DNA from: Actinoplanes solisilvae
Lineage (GTDB): Bacteria > Actinomycetota > Actinomycetes > Mycobacteriales > Micromonosporaceae
Direction: 5' to 3'
Assembly: GCF_003999975.1 (NCBI RefSeq)
Contig: NZ_RJAC01000015.1
Location: 62,001-126,000 of the forward strand
Length of the DNA stretch: 64,000 nt
A program made the position numbers and the translations under genes. Position 1 is the first letter of the stretch. Every line of letters starts with the position of its first letter. The notes under the pieces were generated by a model. That model saw only the letters and a list, made by a program, of their open reading frames with translations, did no database searches and was not told the DNA's origin. Below are positions 16,682 through 23,771 of this stretch, in pieces.

Positions 16682-16760
16682 TCAACTTCGACCTGTTGCC
16701 GCCGGCTCTCGGAACCCGGTGATCAACTTTGACCGGTTGCCGCCAGCTCCCGATACGCCG
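16638..16760. repeat. 41-bp tandem repeat, three copies, across a convergent gene junction
   Basis: Copies start at 16638, 16679 and 16720, each beginning TGATCAACTT and ending CCCG-type; copies differ from one another at about 3-6 positions. Copy 1 encodes the C-terminus of the oxidoreductase. Copy 3, read on the other strand, encodes the C-terminus of the convergent hypothetical protein. Copy 2 is intergenic. A period of 41 shifts frame between copies. Confidence 0.9.
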
Positions 16761-17574
16761 TGATCACCGCGGCCGTACGGTCGGCGAGCTCGGGGCCGGC
16801 CTCAACAGCGGGCTCCTCGGTGAGACCGGCCAGCACGATCGCGGCCTGCCGGGCGGTCTCGCCGATCTGGTTCTCGCGCAGGAACGCCTCGCCGGCCAGC
16901 GCGGTCCGGTCAAGGCTGCGCAGGATGCGGTTGGCCTGCTCCCCGGTCGCCCGCCACAGCTCGCCGGCGCGCTCGAGCTGGGCGGCCAGGGCCAGCACGG
17001 CCGGACTGTCGTCGGGGACGTCCTGACGGCGTACGCCCTCGATCTCGACCCGGAGACGGCGCAGCTCCTGACGCCGGGCCAACAGCGCACCCAGGTCGTC
17101 GAGGGCCCGGGTGAGCGAGCGGTCGGCCTCGGCGGGATCGATCATGCCGGGCAGTGCGGGCCAGGTGCGGCGGATGCGGCGCGAGACCCCGACGGCGCGC
17201 TTGAAGACGGCACGTTCCTCGGGCGTACGAAGGGTGCGGGCGCCTTCTCCGGTGGGCACCTCGAACGAGGCGGGTCGCGCGGCGCGGGCCTGACGGTGCC
17301 AGACGGTGGCCACGGTCGCGGCCGAGACGGCGAAGGGCAGCCACCAGGGCACACCGACGGCGTAGAGAACAGCCGTGGCGAAGATCAACACGAAGCTGAG
17401 GCGGGACGCGGTCGCGACGCGGGCCTCGTAGCTGAGTCCGCTCGGCTCGGCGGGGACGACCTCGGTCACGGAGCCGGAACGGTGCCGGGTGGCGCGGCCG
17501 GTGCGCAGCCTCAGGGCGTACGGGGCCAGGACGGTCTTCTCGGCGTCCATGCCGATGTGCAATTCCGCCGGCAT
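16723..17574 (-). CDS. Hypothetical single-membrane-hairpin protein
   Basis: Protein of 283 residues, family not recognised. A short N-terminal beta-type segment (PAELHIGMDAEKTVLAPYALRL) precedes two adjacent hydrophobic stretches at about residues 66-95 (SFVLIFATAVLYAVGVPWW, LPFAVSAATVATVW), forming a membrane hairpin. The remaining 180 residues are charged helices rich in Arg/Glu/Leu and probably cytoplasmic coiled coil. ATG 17574 was chosen for its GGAG ribosome binding site 8 nt upstream. The final codons lie in copy 3 of the 41-bp repeat. No function is proposed. Confidence 0.7.
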   Translation of the reverse strand: MPAELHIGMDAEKTVLAPYALRLRTGRATRHRSGSVTEVVPAEPSGLSYEARVATASRLSFVLIFATAVLYAVGVPWWLPFAVSAATVATVWHRQARAARPASFEVPTGEGARTLRTPEERAVFKRAVGVSRRIRRTWPALPGMIDPAEADRSLTRALDDLGALLARRQELRRLRVEIEGVRRQDVPDDSPAVLALAAQLERAGELWRATGEQANRILRSLDRTALAGEAFLRENQIGETARQAAIVLAGLTEEPAVEAGPELADRTAAVITAYRELAATGQS

Positions 17575-17793
17575 GTGCGCTCCGACCCGTTTCAGGACGG
17601 CCGGCCGTGCGCCGTCGCCTTCGGCAGGGCGGGCCCGATCGCCGGGGGGAATCCGAACGGGGCCCGCCCGCCGGGGGGATCTCCCCGCCGGCACCACAAG
17701 GAATCGGTGATCGCGGGGCCGGGTTGAGGAACCTCTCGGTTGCGAACCGGGTGCTCGCATGCCCGGGGGGCGGTCCGCCGACCGGGATCGATG

Positions 17794-17799
17794 TAGCCT
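17794..17799 (+). promoter_or_regulatory. Leaderless -10 element (TAGCCT)
   Basis: TAGCCT, 6 nt, then GTG 17806. Together with the absence of a ribosome binding site, this supports a transcript starting at the DUF402 start codon. Confidence 0.5.
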
Positions 17800-17805
17800 C
17801 GCCGC

Positions 17806-18309
17806 GTGGATGCGGTCGATCTGGTGTTACGCAAGTTCGACGGGCGGCCGCACCGCCAGGTGACGGCGCGCCTGCTCGGCGAGGACGCGTGGGGCACCTG
17901 GCTGGCCACCCCGCGCGGCACCCTGGTCACCTACCACTACGGCCGCCGCAACCGGGGCCGCACCAGAGCCGACGCCGTACGTCTCGTGCCCGCCGACAAG
18001 TGGTGGATGGCCATGTTCCTGGCCGAGCCCGACGTGCGCGCCGCCTACTGCGACGTCATCAGCCCGCCGCGGTGGACCGGTCCCGCCGAGATCACCGTGG
18101 TCGACCTCGACATCGACGTGATCCGCTACCGCGACGGCCGCGTCGAGGTGGACGACGAGGACGAGTTCGCCCAGCACCGCGACGAGTTCGGCTACCCGCC
18201 CGGGATCGTCGCCGGGGCGCTCGGCGCGGCCGGCGAACTGCGGACCGCTCTCACCCTCGGCGAGGAGCCGTTCGCCTCGCATTACCGCGACTGGCTCGCC
18301 CGGGTCTGA
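17806..18309 (+). CDS. DUF402 protein (FomD-like)
   Basis: Protein of 167 residues of the DUF402 beta-barrel family, which includes nucleoside diphosphatases/ribonucleotide hydrolases and FomD. The characteristic signatures are DKWWMAMFLAE, the YCDVISPPRWTGPAE strand and the VDLDIDVIRYRDG metal-binding acidic cluster, followed by VDDEDEFAQHRDEFGYP. It probably hydrolyses a nucleotide-type phosphate, but the substrate is not known. The GTG start fits a leaderless promoter 6 nt upstream. It is followed at 22 bp by a separately promoted MDMPI-type gene. Confidence 0.85.
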   Translation: MDAVDLVLRKFDGRPHRQVTARLLGEDAWGTWLATPRGTLVTYHYGRRNRGRTRADAVRLVPADKWWMAMFLAEPDVRAAYCDVISPPRWTGPAEITVVDLDIDVIRYRDGRVEVDDEDEFAQHRDEFGYPPGIVAGALGAAGELRTALTLGEEPFASHYRDWLARV

Positions 18310-18319
18310 CTTTCGTCCC

Positions 18320-18325
18320 TAGGGT
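18320..18325 (+). promoter_or_regulatory. Leaderless -10 element (TAGGGT)
   Basis: TAGGGT, 6 nt, ATG 18332. It lies in the 22-bp gap after the DUF402 gene, implying independent transcription of the next gene. Confidence 0.5.
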
Positions 18326-18331
18326 GACCGC

Positions 18332-18961
18332 ATGGACGTGATTCGCGGCGCGATCGCCGAGCAGCGGCGCCGCATCGCCGCCCTGATCGAGTCGCTGACC
18401 CCGGCCCAGCTCGCCACCCCGAGCCTCTGCGGCGCCTGGACCGTGCGCCAGGTCGCCGGGCACCTGCTGGCCGCCGTCGACACCCCGGTCGGTGCGACCT
18501 TCTCGGCACTGGTCCGCGGCGGGTTCCGCGTCCACCGGGCCAACGCGCTGCTGGCCGCCCGGGTCGCCGAGCGTCCCCCGGCCGAGCTGGCCGAGGGGCT
18601 GCGGCGGCACGCCACCGATCCGTTCCGGCCGCCGATCGTCGGCTATCCCGGCCGGCTCACCGACCTGCAGGTGCACGGGCAGGACATGCGCCGCCCGCTC
18701 GGGCTGCCGCACGGGCTCGCCCTGGACGACCTGCGGATCTCGCTGAACTTCCTGACCGGCGGGCGAGCGGTCGGCTTCACCCCGCGCCGCCGGGTGGCCG
18801 GGCTGCGCTTCGAGGCCACCGATCTCGACTGGGCCCACGGGGACGGCGCGCTGGTCAGCGGCCCGGCCGAGGCGCTGATGATGGCGCTGACCGGGCGGCC
18901 CGCCGTGCTCGGCGAGATCGACGGTCCGGGAGTCCGTGAGCTTTCCGCCCGCATCACGTGA
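18332..18961 (+). CDS. Maleylpyruvate isomerase family mycothiol-dependent protein
   Basis: Protein of 209 residues of the mycothiol-dependent maleylpyruvate isomerase/DinB-like family. The N-terminal four-helix bundle contains SLCGAWTVRQVAGHLLAAVD, whose histidine (GHL) is a metal ligand, with a further candidate ligand in the PGRLTDLQVHGQDMRRPLG segment. The C-terminal part has the usual LRFEATDLDWAHGDG and EALMMALTGR signature. Members use mycothiol as cofactor, supporting an actinobacterial host, but individual reactions are rarely known. The start is fixed by a leaderless promoter. Confidence 0.88.
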   Translation: MDVIRGAIAEQRRRIAALIESLTPAQLATPSLCGAWTVRQVAGHLLAAVDTPVGATFSALVRGGFRVHRANALLAARVAERPPAELAEGLRRHATDPFRPPIVGYPGRLTDLQVHGQDMRRPLGLPHGLALDDLRISLNFLTGGRAVGFTPRRRVAGLRFEATDLDWAHGDGALVSGPAEALMMALTGRPAVLGEIDGPGVRELSARIT

Positions 18962-19002
18962 GGCCCCGCCCGCCACCGCCGAAAACTGTCGGAGGGCAAC
19001 CC

Positions 19003-19008
19003 TAAGGT
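19003..19008 (+). promoter_or_regulatory. Leaderless -10 element (TAAGGT)
   Basis: TAAGGT, 7 nt, ATG 19016; no ribosome binding site is visible. It is the third such arrangement within 1.3 kb. Confidence 0.45.
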
Positions 19009-19015
19009 CACCCCC

Positions 19016-19561
19016 ATGAATGACACCGCCCTCCAGTCATCCCCCATCACCCTCGACCGGCGTCTCGTCCTCGGCGAGATCGACTACCAGGTGACCGCCT
19101 TCCCGACCGACGACAACCGCATCGACCTGTGCATCGTGAGCAGCGACGGCGACGGTCACGTGGTGAGCGAGATCAGCGGCGGCCTCTCCCCGGCCGACCT
19201 GCCCACGCTGACGAACGTGCTCACAACGACCCTGGCCGGGCTCATCGCGATGACCCAGCCGGCCCCGGCACCGGCGCCCGCCGGCCCGCCGCCCGACCGG
19301 CGCGACCGCCACCCCAACCAGGGCGCCCGCTGGACGGCGGGCGACGACGAACGCCTCGTCGAGCGCTACCGGGCCGGCGCTCGCCCGCGCGACCTGATGG
19401 CCGAGTTCGGCCGCAGCAACGGCGGCATCCGGGCCCGTCTCGAATACCTCGGCGAGCTTCCACCCGGCGGCCGGTGGCGTCCCGCGGGCGACCCGCCCGC
19501 CGGCCCTCCGCCCGCCGGCCCCGTTCCCGCTCCCCCGGCGGCCCCCGAGTCCACCGGCTGA
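19016..19561 (+). CDS. Hypothetical protein with Myb/SANT-like C-terminal helix-turn-helix
   Basis: Protein of 181 residues. Residues about 1-80 form an unrecognised acidic alpha/beta region. After a Pro/Ala linker (about 82-100), residues 105-150 contain NQGARWTAGDDERLVERY and GRSNGGIRARLEYLG. This is a compact helix-turn-helix module also found at the end of some actinobacterial nucleic-acid enzymes. The tail is Pro/Ala-rich and low complexity. A DNA-binding role is plausible but unproven. It ends 48 bp from the convergent metalloprotease gene. Confidence 0.65.
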   Translation: MNDTALQSSPITLDRRLVLGEIDYQVTAFPTDDNRIDLCIVSSDGDGHVVSEISGGLSPADLPTLTNVLTTTLAGLIAMTQPAPAPAPAGPPPDRRDRHPNQGARWTAGDDERLVERYRAGARPRDLMAEFGRSNGGIRARLEYLGELPPGGRWRPAGDPPAGPPPAGPVPAPPAAPESTG

Positions 19562-19609
19562 CCCCTCGGCCGGGCCGGGCGCGCCCTCGCGCCCGGCCCG
19601 CCGTTCTTC

Positions 19610-20563
19610 CTAGCCGTCCGCCGGCGTGGTGGCGGCGGCCGCGGTGAGCAGCCCCTGCCGCGGCCCGGCCAGGCACGCCTCGACCCGCAGCATCTGCCCA
19701 TGGGTGAACATGAACATCGCCGAGTCGTCGGTGTAGTCCATGTAATTCATGAACATGTCGCCGTCGGGCCCGTTGTTGCAGGTCACCGACGGGAAGGCGG
19801 GCGTGCCGAAGTTCTGCCCGGCCTGGTTGGGCGTGTCCGCCACGAAGTCGGTGCCGCTGCAGCCGGTGCCGTCGTCCCCGCCGATGTGGAAGAGGTTGAG
19901 CCAATGCCCGATCTCGTGGGTGGTGGTCCGCCCGAGGTTGAAGGGCGCGGCCGCGGTGCCCGTCGTGCCGAAACCGGTGTCGGTGATGACGACGCCGTCG
20001 GTGGCCGCCGGCCCACCGGGAAATTGGGCATAGCCCAGCAGCCCGCCCCCGAGCCGGCAGACCCAGATGTTGAGGTAACGGTCGGCCGGCCACGCGTCGG
20101 CGCCGCCCCGGGCCGTGAACTTCACCGCGTCGTCGTCCGAGAAGGACCTGGCGGTCGTCCGCCGACGGGTGACGCCGGTGGTCGGGTTGCCGTCCGGGTC
20201 GACGGTCGCCCGGCGGAACTCGATGCGCGCGTCCGCGACCAGCCCCTGCCACACCGGCGGCACGTTCTTGACGTCGGCGTTCAGCGCCCGGAAGTCCTCG
20301 TTGAGCACGGCGATCTGGCCGTCGATCTGCTCCTCGGAGACGTCCTGCTCATCCGTGGCGTGCACGACGTGGACGACCACCGGGATGGTCAGCACCTCGG
20401 CCCGGCTGGGCTGTTCCTCGCCGGTGGCGAAGGCGAAGGCGAGGTTCTCGATGGCGGCCCGGTTGAGCCGGTAGTTCAGGCTTTCGTTCAACAGACGGCG
20501 GTGCACGTCCTCGCTGCCGCAGCCGCGCCGTACCGGCGGGTCAACCATGTCGGCGGTGTCCAT
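19610..20563 (-). CDS. M43-family (pappalysin/cytophagalysin-like) zinc metalloprotease
   Basis: Protein of 317 residues. The metzincin zinc motif HEIGHWLNLFHIGG (HExxHxxxxxH) lies around residue 215, and the downstream Met-turn MNYMDYTDD completes the active site, so it is a functional-looking M43 peptidase. The region before it (IPVVVHVVHATDEQDVSEEQIDGQIAVLNEDF) is the usual N-terminal part of this family. Unlike most M43 enzymes no signal peptide or lipobox is seen: the N-terminus is MDTADMVDPPVRRGCG. The protein may be cytoplasmic, exported unconventionally, or start elsewhere. A 107-residue protein is encoded 20 bp upstream on the same strand. Confidence 0.87.
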   Translation of the reverse strand: MDTADMVDPPVRRGCGSEDVHRRLLNESLNYRLNRAAIENLAFAFATGEEQPSRAEVLTIPVVVHVVHATDEQDVSEEQIDGQIAVLNEDFRALNADVKNVPPVWQGLVADARIEFRRATVDPDGNPTTGVTRRRTTARSFSDDDAVKFTARGGADAWPADRYLNIWVCRLGGGLLGYAQFPGGPAATDGVVITDTGFGTTGTAAAPFNLGRTTTHEIGHWLNLFHIGGDDGTGCSGTDFVADTPNQAGQNFGTPAFPSVTCNNGPDGDMFMNYMDYTDDSAMFMFTHGQMLRVEACLAGPRQGLLTAAAATTPADG

Positions 20564-20583
20564 CGGTCCTCATCTCCCTCGCC

Positions 20584-20907
20584 CTATTTGCGGATCCTCA
20601 ACACCTGGTCGTCGTGCGCGACGATGTGCAGCACGCGCGTCCCCGCCCCGGCCCGCACGCGCACGGCGTCGTCCTCCTCGGCCTCCCAGCTCCCCCGGGT
20701 CGGCGTGGCCCGGTCGGCTGCCCCCGCGGCATATTCGACATAGCCGCCGCCCGGCCGGAACTCGAGGCTGGGACGCGATGCGCGGCTCGGCGGAAAGGGG
20801 AAGTCGGCAGGGCGGTAGACAGCCTGATCGTCGGTGTCCTCCTCGAAGGAGCGATACCAACGCCGGAAAAGATCCGGGGAGACCTCGGGCATGTCCGTGA
20901 CCGCCAA
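20584..20907 (-). CDS. Hypothetical protein encoded with the metalloprotease
   Basis: Protein of 107 residues, family not recognised. The sequence looks beta-rich: an FRPGGGYVEYAAG turn, a GSWEAEEDDAVRVRAG strand pair with a Gly-x-Trp motif, and a terminal VLHIVAHDDQVLRIRK strand. It resembles small beta-barrels of the lipocalin/inhibitor kind but without proof. It lies 20 bp upstream of the M43 protease gene, almost certainly in one operon. A substrate, chaperone or inhibitor role toward the protease is an inference from position only. Confidence 0.6.
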   Translation of the reverse strand: MAVTDMPEVSPDLFRRWYRSFEEDTDDQAVYRPADFPFPPSRASRPSLEFRPGGGYVEYAAGAADRATPTRGSWEAEEDDAVRVRAGAGTRVLHIVAHDDQVLRIRK

Positions 20908-21076
20908 AGCGTGGAAGGGCAGCTCCGACCGATCGCCGGAGTTGCTTCAAGACGCCACCCTGTCAGCGTCTGCCCTGGTGAGAGCCAATTCGGTCCGTGA
21001 TCCGACACGGGAGGGGTCGACCTTTCCCACGAACGCCGGATGGCCCGGCCGCTCCGGCCTGGCCCACCCTGACCAC

Positions 21077-21670
21077 ATGAGCTGGAACCGGCGCACGACA
21101 CACCGGCTCGCCGCGATCGACGCCTACCGCTTCCCCGCCACCGTGCGGCAGCGCTTCGCCACCGAGCACGACACCCTGACCGCCACCGACCTGGACGCGA
21201 TCGAGTCCGCGGCCCGCCAGTGGTTCCGCCTGGCGGCCCGCCACCCCCGCGCCAGGACTGCGATGCCTTCGCAGGTCACCGACGCGCTCCGGCGCGCGCT
21301 GTCGCAGCAGACCGCCGACTATGCCGCGTTCTGCACCGAGGCCTTCGGCCGGCCCTACCTGCCCCCGCCGGTCACCGCGCATCCTTCGGCCGGCCTGGCT
21401 GAGACCTTGCGGCTCGCCCGGCAGGACGAGAACTGCGGCCCCGGCGCCCTCCCCCTGCTGTTCCGCGTCGACCAGCAGTTGGCGATCCCCGGCGGCCACC
21501 GCTATCTGGCCGACTGCGGCGGCCGGGGCGTCTGCCACGACCTCCCCGGGACTCTCTGCCTGATGCATCTCACCGGAACCGGGCGCCTGGTCCGCAACCG
21601 CGGCCGCAAGGAGACGCCCCCACCCACCTCCCCCGACGCGGCCGGCTTCGGAGGCGGGGGTGGTCCCTGA
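21077..21670 (+). CDS. Glycine-rich-domain (DUF1399-like) hypothetical protein
   Basis: Protein of 197 residues. The N-terminal part (about residues 15-100) resembles the glycine-rich domain-containing protein family: AIESAARQWFRLAARHPRAR, then MPSQVTDALRR and DYAAFCTEAFGRPYLP. The usual DxxWHxFxLHT metal-type motif is altered here (DALRRALSQQT), so a key Trp/His pair is missing. A Cys-containing segment (DCGGRGVCHDLPGTLC) and a Gly-rich tail (GFGGGGGP) follow. ATG 21077 was chosen to match the family start; a longer in-frame extension would overlap the divergent promoter. It lies just ahead of an RNA ligase gene. Confidence 0.65.
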   Translation: MSWNRRTTHRLAAIDAYRFPATVRQRFATEHDTLTATDLDAIESAARQWFRLAARHPRARTAMPSQVTDALRRALSQQTADYAAFCTEAFGRPYLPPPVTAHPSAGLAETLRLARQDENCGPGALPLLFRVDQQLAIPGGHRYLADCGGRGVCHDLPGTLCLMHLTGTGRLVRNRGRKETPPPTSPDAAGFGGGGGP

Positions 21671-21703
21671 AATCCGCTTGAGGGCGGTGGGACGATCGGT
21701 TTC

Positions 21704-22267
21704 ATGAAGAAGATCCCCACGCTGTTCCTGCGGGACCCCGCCGACCGGAAACGCATCCTCTCCGAGGTGCACCCCGACTGCCGGTGGGTCCTCGACGGCG
21801 AGGGAGTCGCGACCCGCAAGTACGACGGCACCTGCGTCCTGTTCGACGACGAGGGCGTGTGGTGGGCCCGGCGCGAGGTCCGCCCGAGCCGCACCCGCCC
21901 GCCCGGCTACCGCGCGGTGATGACCGACGAGGTCACCGGCAAAACGGTGGGTTGGGAGCCGATCGCCAACTCGGCTTACGCCGGCTACCACGACGAAGCC
22001 CTGGCCGCCGACCGTCGCACTTTCGTCCCCGGCACCTACGAACTGATCGGCGTCAAAATCAACGGCAACCCCGAGGCCGTACGGGGCCACGCGCTGGTCG
22101 CCCACGCCGAAGCCGAACGGTTCGACGTCCCCCTCGACTTCGCCGGCCTGCGCGACTGGCTGCTGGCCCACCCCCGCTACGAGGGAATCGTCTGGCACCA
22201 CCCCGACGGCCGCCGCGCGAAACTGAAGCACCGCGACTTCGCGCTGGACCCGACACTGGTGGGGTGA
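21704..22267 (+). CDS. RNA ligase family protein (DUF5565/T4 Rnl1-like)
   Basis: Protein of 187 residues of the nucleotidyltransferase superfamily. Motif I is RKYDGT, with Lys39 as the adenylated lysine. YELIGVKINGN follows in the position of motifs III/IIIa, EGIVWHH is motif IV and AKLKHRDF is motif V with its lysine. The compact size matches the stand-alone DUF5565 ligases predicted to seal RNA ends in repair. No partner kinase/phosphatase is present in the window. The next gene overlaps its stop by 4 bp (GTGA), linking the ligase to a small membrane protein. Confidence 0.85.
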   Translation: MKKIPTLFLRDPADRKRILSEVHPDCRWVLDGEGVATRKYDGTCVLFDDEGVWWARREVRPSRTRPPGYRAVMTDEVTGKTVGWEPIANSAYAGYHDEALAADRRTFVPGTYELIGVKINGNPEAVRGHALVAHAEAERFDVPLDFAGLRDWLLAHPRYEGIVWHHPDGRRAKLKHRDFALDPTLVG

Positions 22268-22683
22268 CCTTCTCCGCACGCCCACAGTGGTTCCGGACGG
22301 CAATCTGGGGCTACCTGGCCGCCACGTTAATGACCAACGGCGCCACCGACCTGACCGACAGCCGCCCGCTGGGCTGGTTCTGGTTCCTCTGCGGCGCCGG
22401 AGCCCTGTTCCTGCTGTTCCAGCACCTACGCGAACAGTCCCTACGCGGCCTGCACAAACCCCCCACCGCCTGGTCCCGCTCAGACACGATCAACACCGCG
22501 ATCCTGGCCCTGCTGACCCTCTACCCCCTGGCAAACGTCCAGTTCAGCGCCCACCTGTCCCCACCCGAACAGGCAACCTCCTACACGCTGGCCGCCCTAT
22601 ACGCAGCCCTACTCCTGGACTTCGCCCTACAACGCCACCAAACGGTAAAATCCCCCACCCCTCACCAGCCAACCCCCACTTAG
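22264..22683 (+). CDS. Four-helix membrane protein coupled to RNA ligase
   Basis: Protein of 139 residues with four hydrophobic segments (IWGYLAATLMTNGAT, GWFWFLCGAGALFLLFQHL, TINTAILALLTLYPLA, YTLAALYAALLLDFAL). The family is not recognised. The GTG start overlaps the ligase stop by 4 bp (GTGA). The 3' third uses more A-rich codons than its neighbours and the region beyond is repeat-rich without genes. Co-translation with an RNA ligase is unusual, and no function can be proposed. Confidence 0.7.
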   Translation: MTFSARPQWFRTAIWGYLAATLMTNGATDLTDSRPLGWFWFLCGAGALFLLFQHLREQSLRGLHKPPTAWSRSDTINTAILALLTLYPLANVQFSAHLSPPEQATSYTLAALYAALLLDFALQRHQTVKSPTPHQPTPT

Positions 22684-23298
22684 CCCCACAGCCCCACAAG
22701 ACCGACCGAGCCCCACAAAGCCCCGTCAACAACCGGCAAGCATGAGCGAACAACGCAAAACACCGCAGCGTGGATCATCCAGTTCGCAGCGACGATTGCT
22801 CATGCTCCTCTCCAGGCCACCCTGTCATCGTGCTCCCACAGCAGTTCGACCGATCACGGCGACCGATCACGGCGGCCGGTTGGCTCACCGCCGCGGCTAA
22901 ATCCAGGAACCAGGCGTTTCCCCAGCCAGATCGTTCCGCCGATCCTTGATGCAGGGGCCTCAATCGCATTCCAGAGGCCTAGTTCCAGAATCTCGGATTG
23001 ATCATGGCTGAAAGAGTCCCGCCTGCCTGAAGCTGGGACTTGGCGCCCGACTCGACCATGTGCCAGCGCCACAGCCAGCACCGCGCCGCATAACGGCGGC
23101 CCACTTGGAAAGCCTCAGCAACCACCCCGACACCGCAACCGGCCACAACTAATTGCCCGACCCGCTCCACCCAACTAAAGACACCCTCGCAAGGCCTGCC
23201 AACTCCAAACCGCGCAGCGGCGACGCCGGTCCGCGCAACAACGACCGGACCAAGGCCCGCGCATCACCGACGTGAATCCGCGCAGCGGAGACGGGCCC
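22684..23298. other. Gene-free region
   Basis: I see no convincing gene here: short open frames on the minus strand lack ribosome binding sites and protein-like composition. It contains clustered AGCCCCACAA-type short direct repeats at about 22682-22726, a TGATCGGTCGCCGTGATCGG-type short repeat near 22850, and from about 23205 degenerate forms of the 42-bp unit that becomes regular at 23299. It could be the remains of a lost gene. Confidence 0.5.
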
Positions 23299-23550
23299 GC
23301 GCAGCAGCACCGAGACGCACAGCACCGACGGGTAGGACCCGCACACCAGCACCGAGACGCACAGCACCGACGGGTAGGACCCGCACACCAGCACCGAGAC
23401 GCACAGCACCGACGGGTAGGACCCGCACACCAGCACCGAGACGCACAGCACCGACGGGTTGGACCCGCACAGCGGCTCCGAGACGCAAAGCGCCGACGGG
23501 TTGGACCCGCACAGCGGCTCCGAGACGCGCAGCGTCGACGGGTTGAAGGC
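23299..23550. repeat. 42-bp tandem repeat, six copies
   Basis: Units start at 23299, 23341, 23383, 23425, 23467 and 23509. The core is CGAGACGCACAGCACCGACG, then GGTAGGACCC or GGTTGGACCC. Copies 2 and 3 are identical and copy 1 differs by only two bases. Copies 5-6 diverge (CAGCGGCTCC in place of CACCAGCACC), and degenerate copies precede the array. Because 42 is a multiple of three, long frames appear on both strands, but none has a ribosome binding site or protein-like composition. It resembles a VNTR/minisatellite, not CRISPR, as no unique spacers occur. Confidence 0.9.
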
Positions 23551-23589
23551 CGGGACGTGGGGAGCGCGAGTCACCGCAACGTGGGGTTT

Positions 23590-23649
23590 CCGGGGGCTCG
23601 GCCCCCGGAGCAGGCATGACGGGCGCCCCGGTCCGCGCACTCCGCGGAC
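23590..23649 (-). terminator. Tandem hairpins downstream of tRNA-Val
   Basis: CCGGGGGC-TCG-GCCCCCGG at 23590-23608 and GTCCGCG-CACTC-CGCGGAC at 23631-23649, 19 and 60 nt after the tRNA 3' end on the minus strand. They lack a long T-run but are the only candidate terminators for the tRNA. Confidence 0.4.
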
Positions 23650-23667
23650 AGGGGGTGCCCAAGCCCG

Positions 23668-23739
23668 TGGGCGCGGTAGGTTTCGAACCTACGACCCCTC
23701 GCTTGTAAGGCGAGTGCTCTCCCACTGAGCTACGCGCCC
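23668..23739 (-). tRNA. tRNA-Val (anticodon UAC)
   Basis: A 72-nt cloverleaf on the minus strand. Acceptor stem GGGCGCG/CGCGCCC, D arm GCTC...GAGC, anticodon stem CTCGC/GCGAG with loop CTTACAA (anticodon TAC, reading GUA/GUG valine codons), T arm GTAGG-TTCGAAA-CCTAC, discriminator A. The 3' CCA is not encoded (CGG follows), so it must be added enzymatically. It sits between the 42-bp repeat region and the peroxiredoxin gene; no integrase is adjacent. Confidence 0.97.
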
Positions 23740-23771
23740 GGCATTCACCGGAGTGGTCATCGTACCCGGCG

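Noticed and set aside
22775..23170. Three short minus-strand ORFs (63-75 codons)
   Set aside because: Overlapping frames without ribosome binding sites or recognisable composition; at most remnants of a decayed gene.
23299..23550. CRISPR array
   Set aside because: The 42-bp units are contiguous with no unique spacers, and no cas genes are present.
23149..23725. Repeat proteins on both strands in the 42-bp array
   Set aside because: Frames stay open only because 42 is a multiple of three; no ribosome binding site, and one frame runs into tRNA-Val.
23668..23739. tRNA-Val as an integration site of a mobile element
   Set aside because: No integrase, no duplicated tRNA 3' end seen in the neighbourhood; the window's integrase is a serine type 35 kb away.
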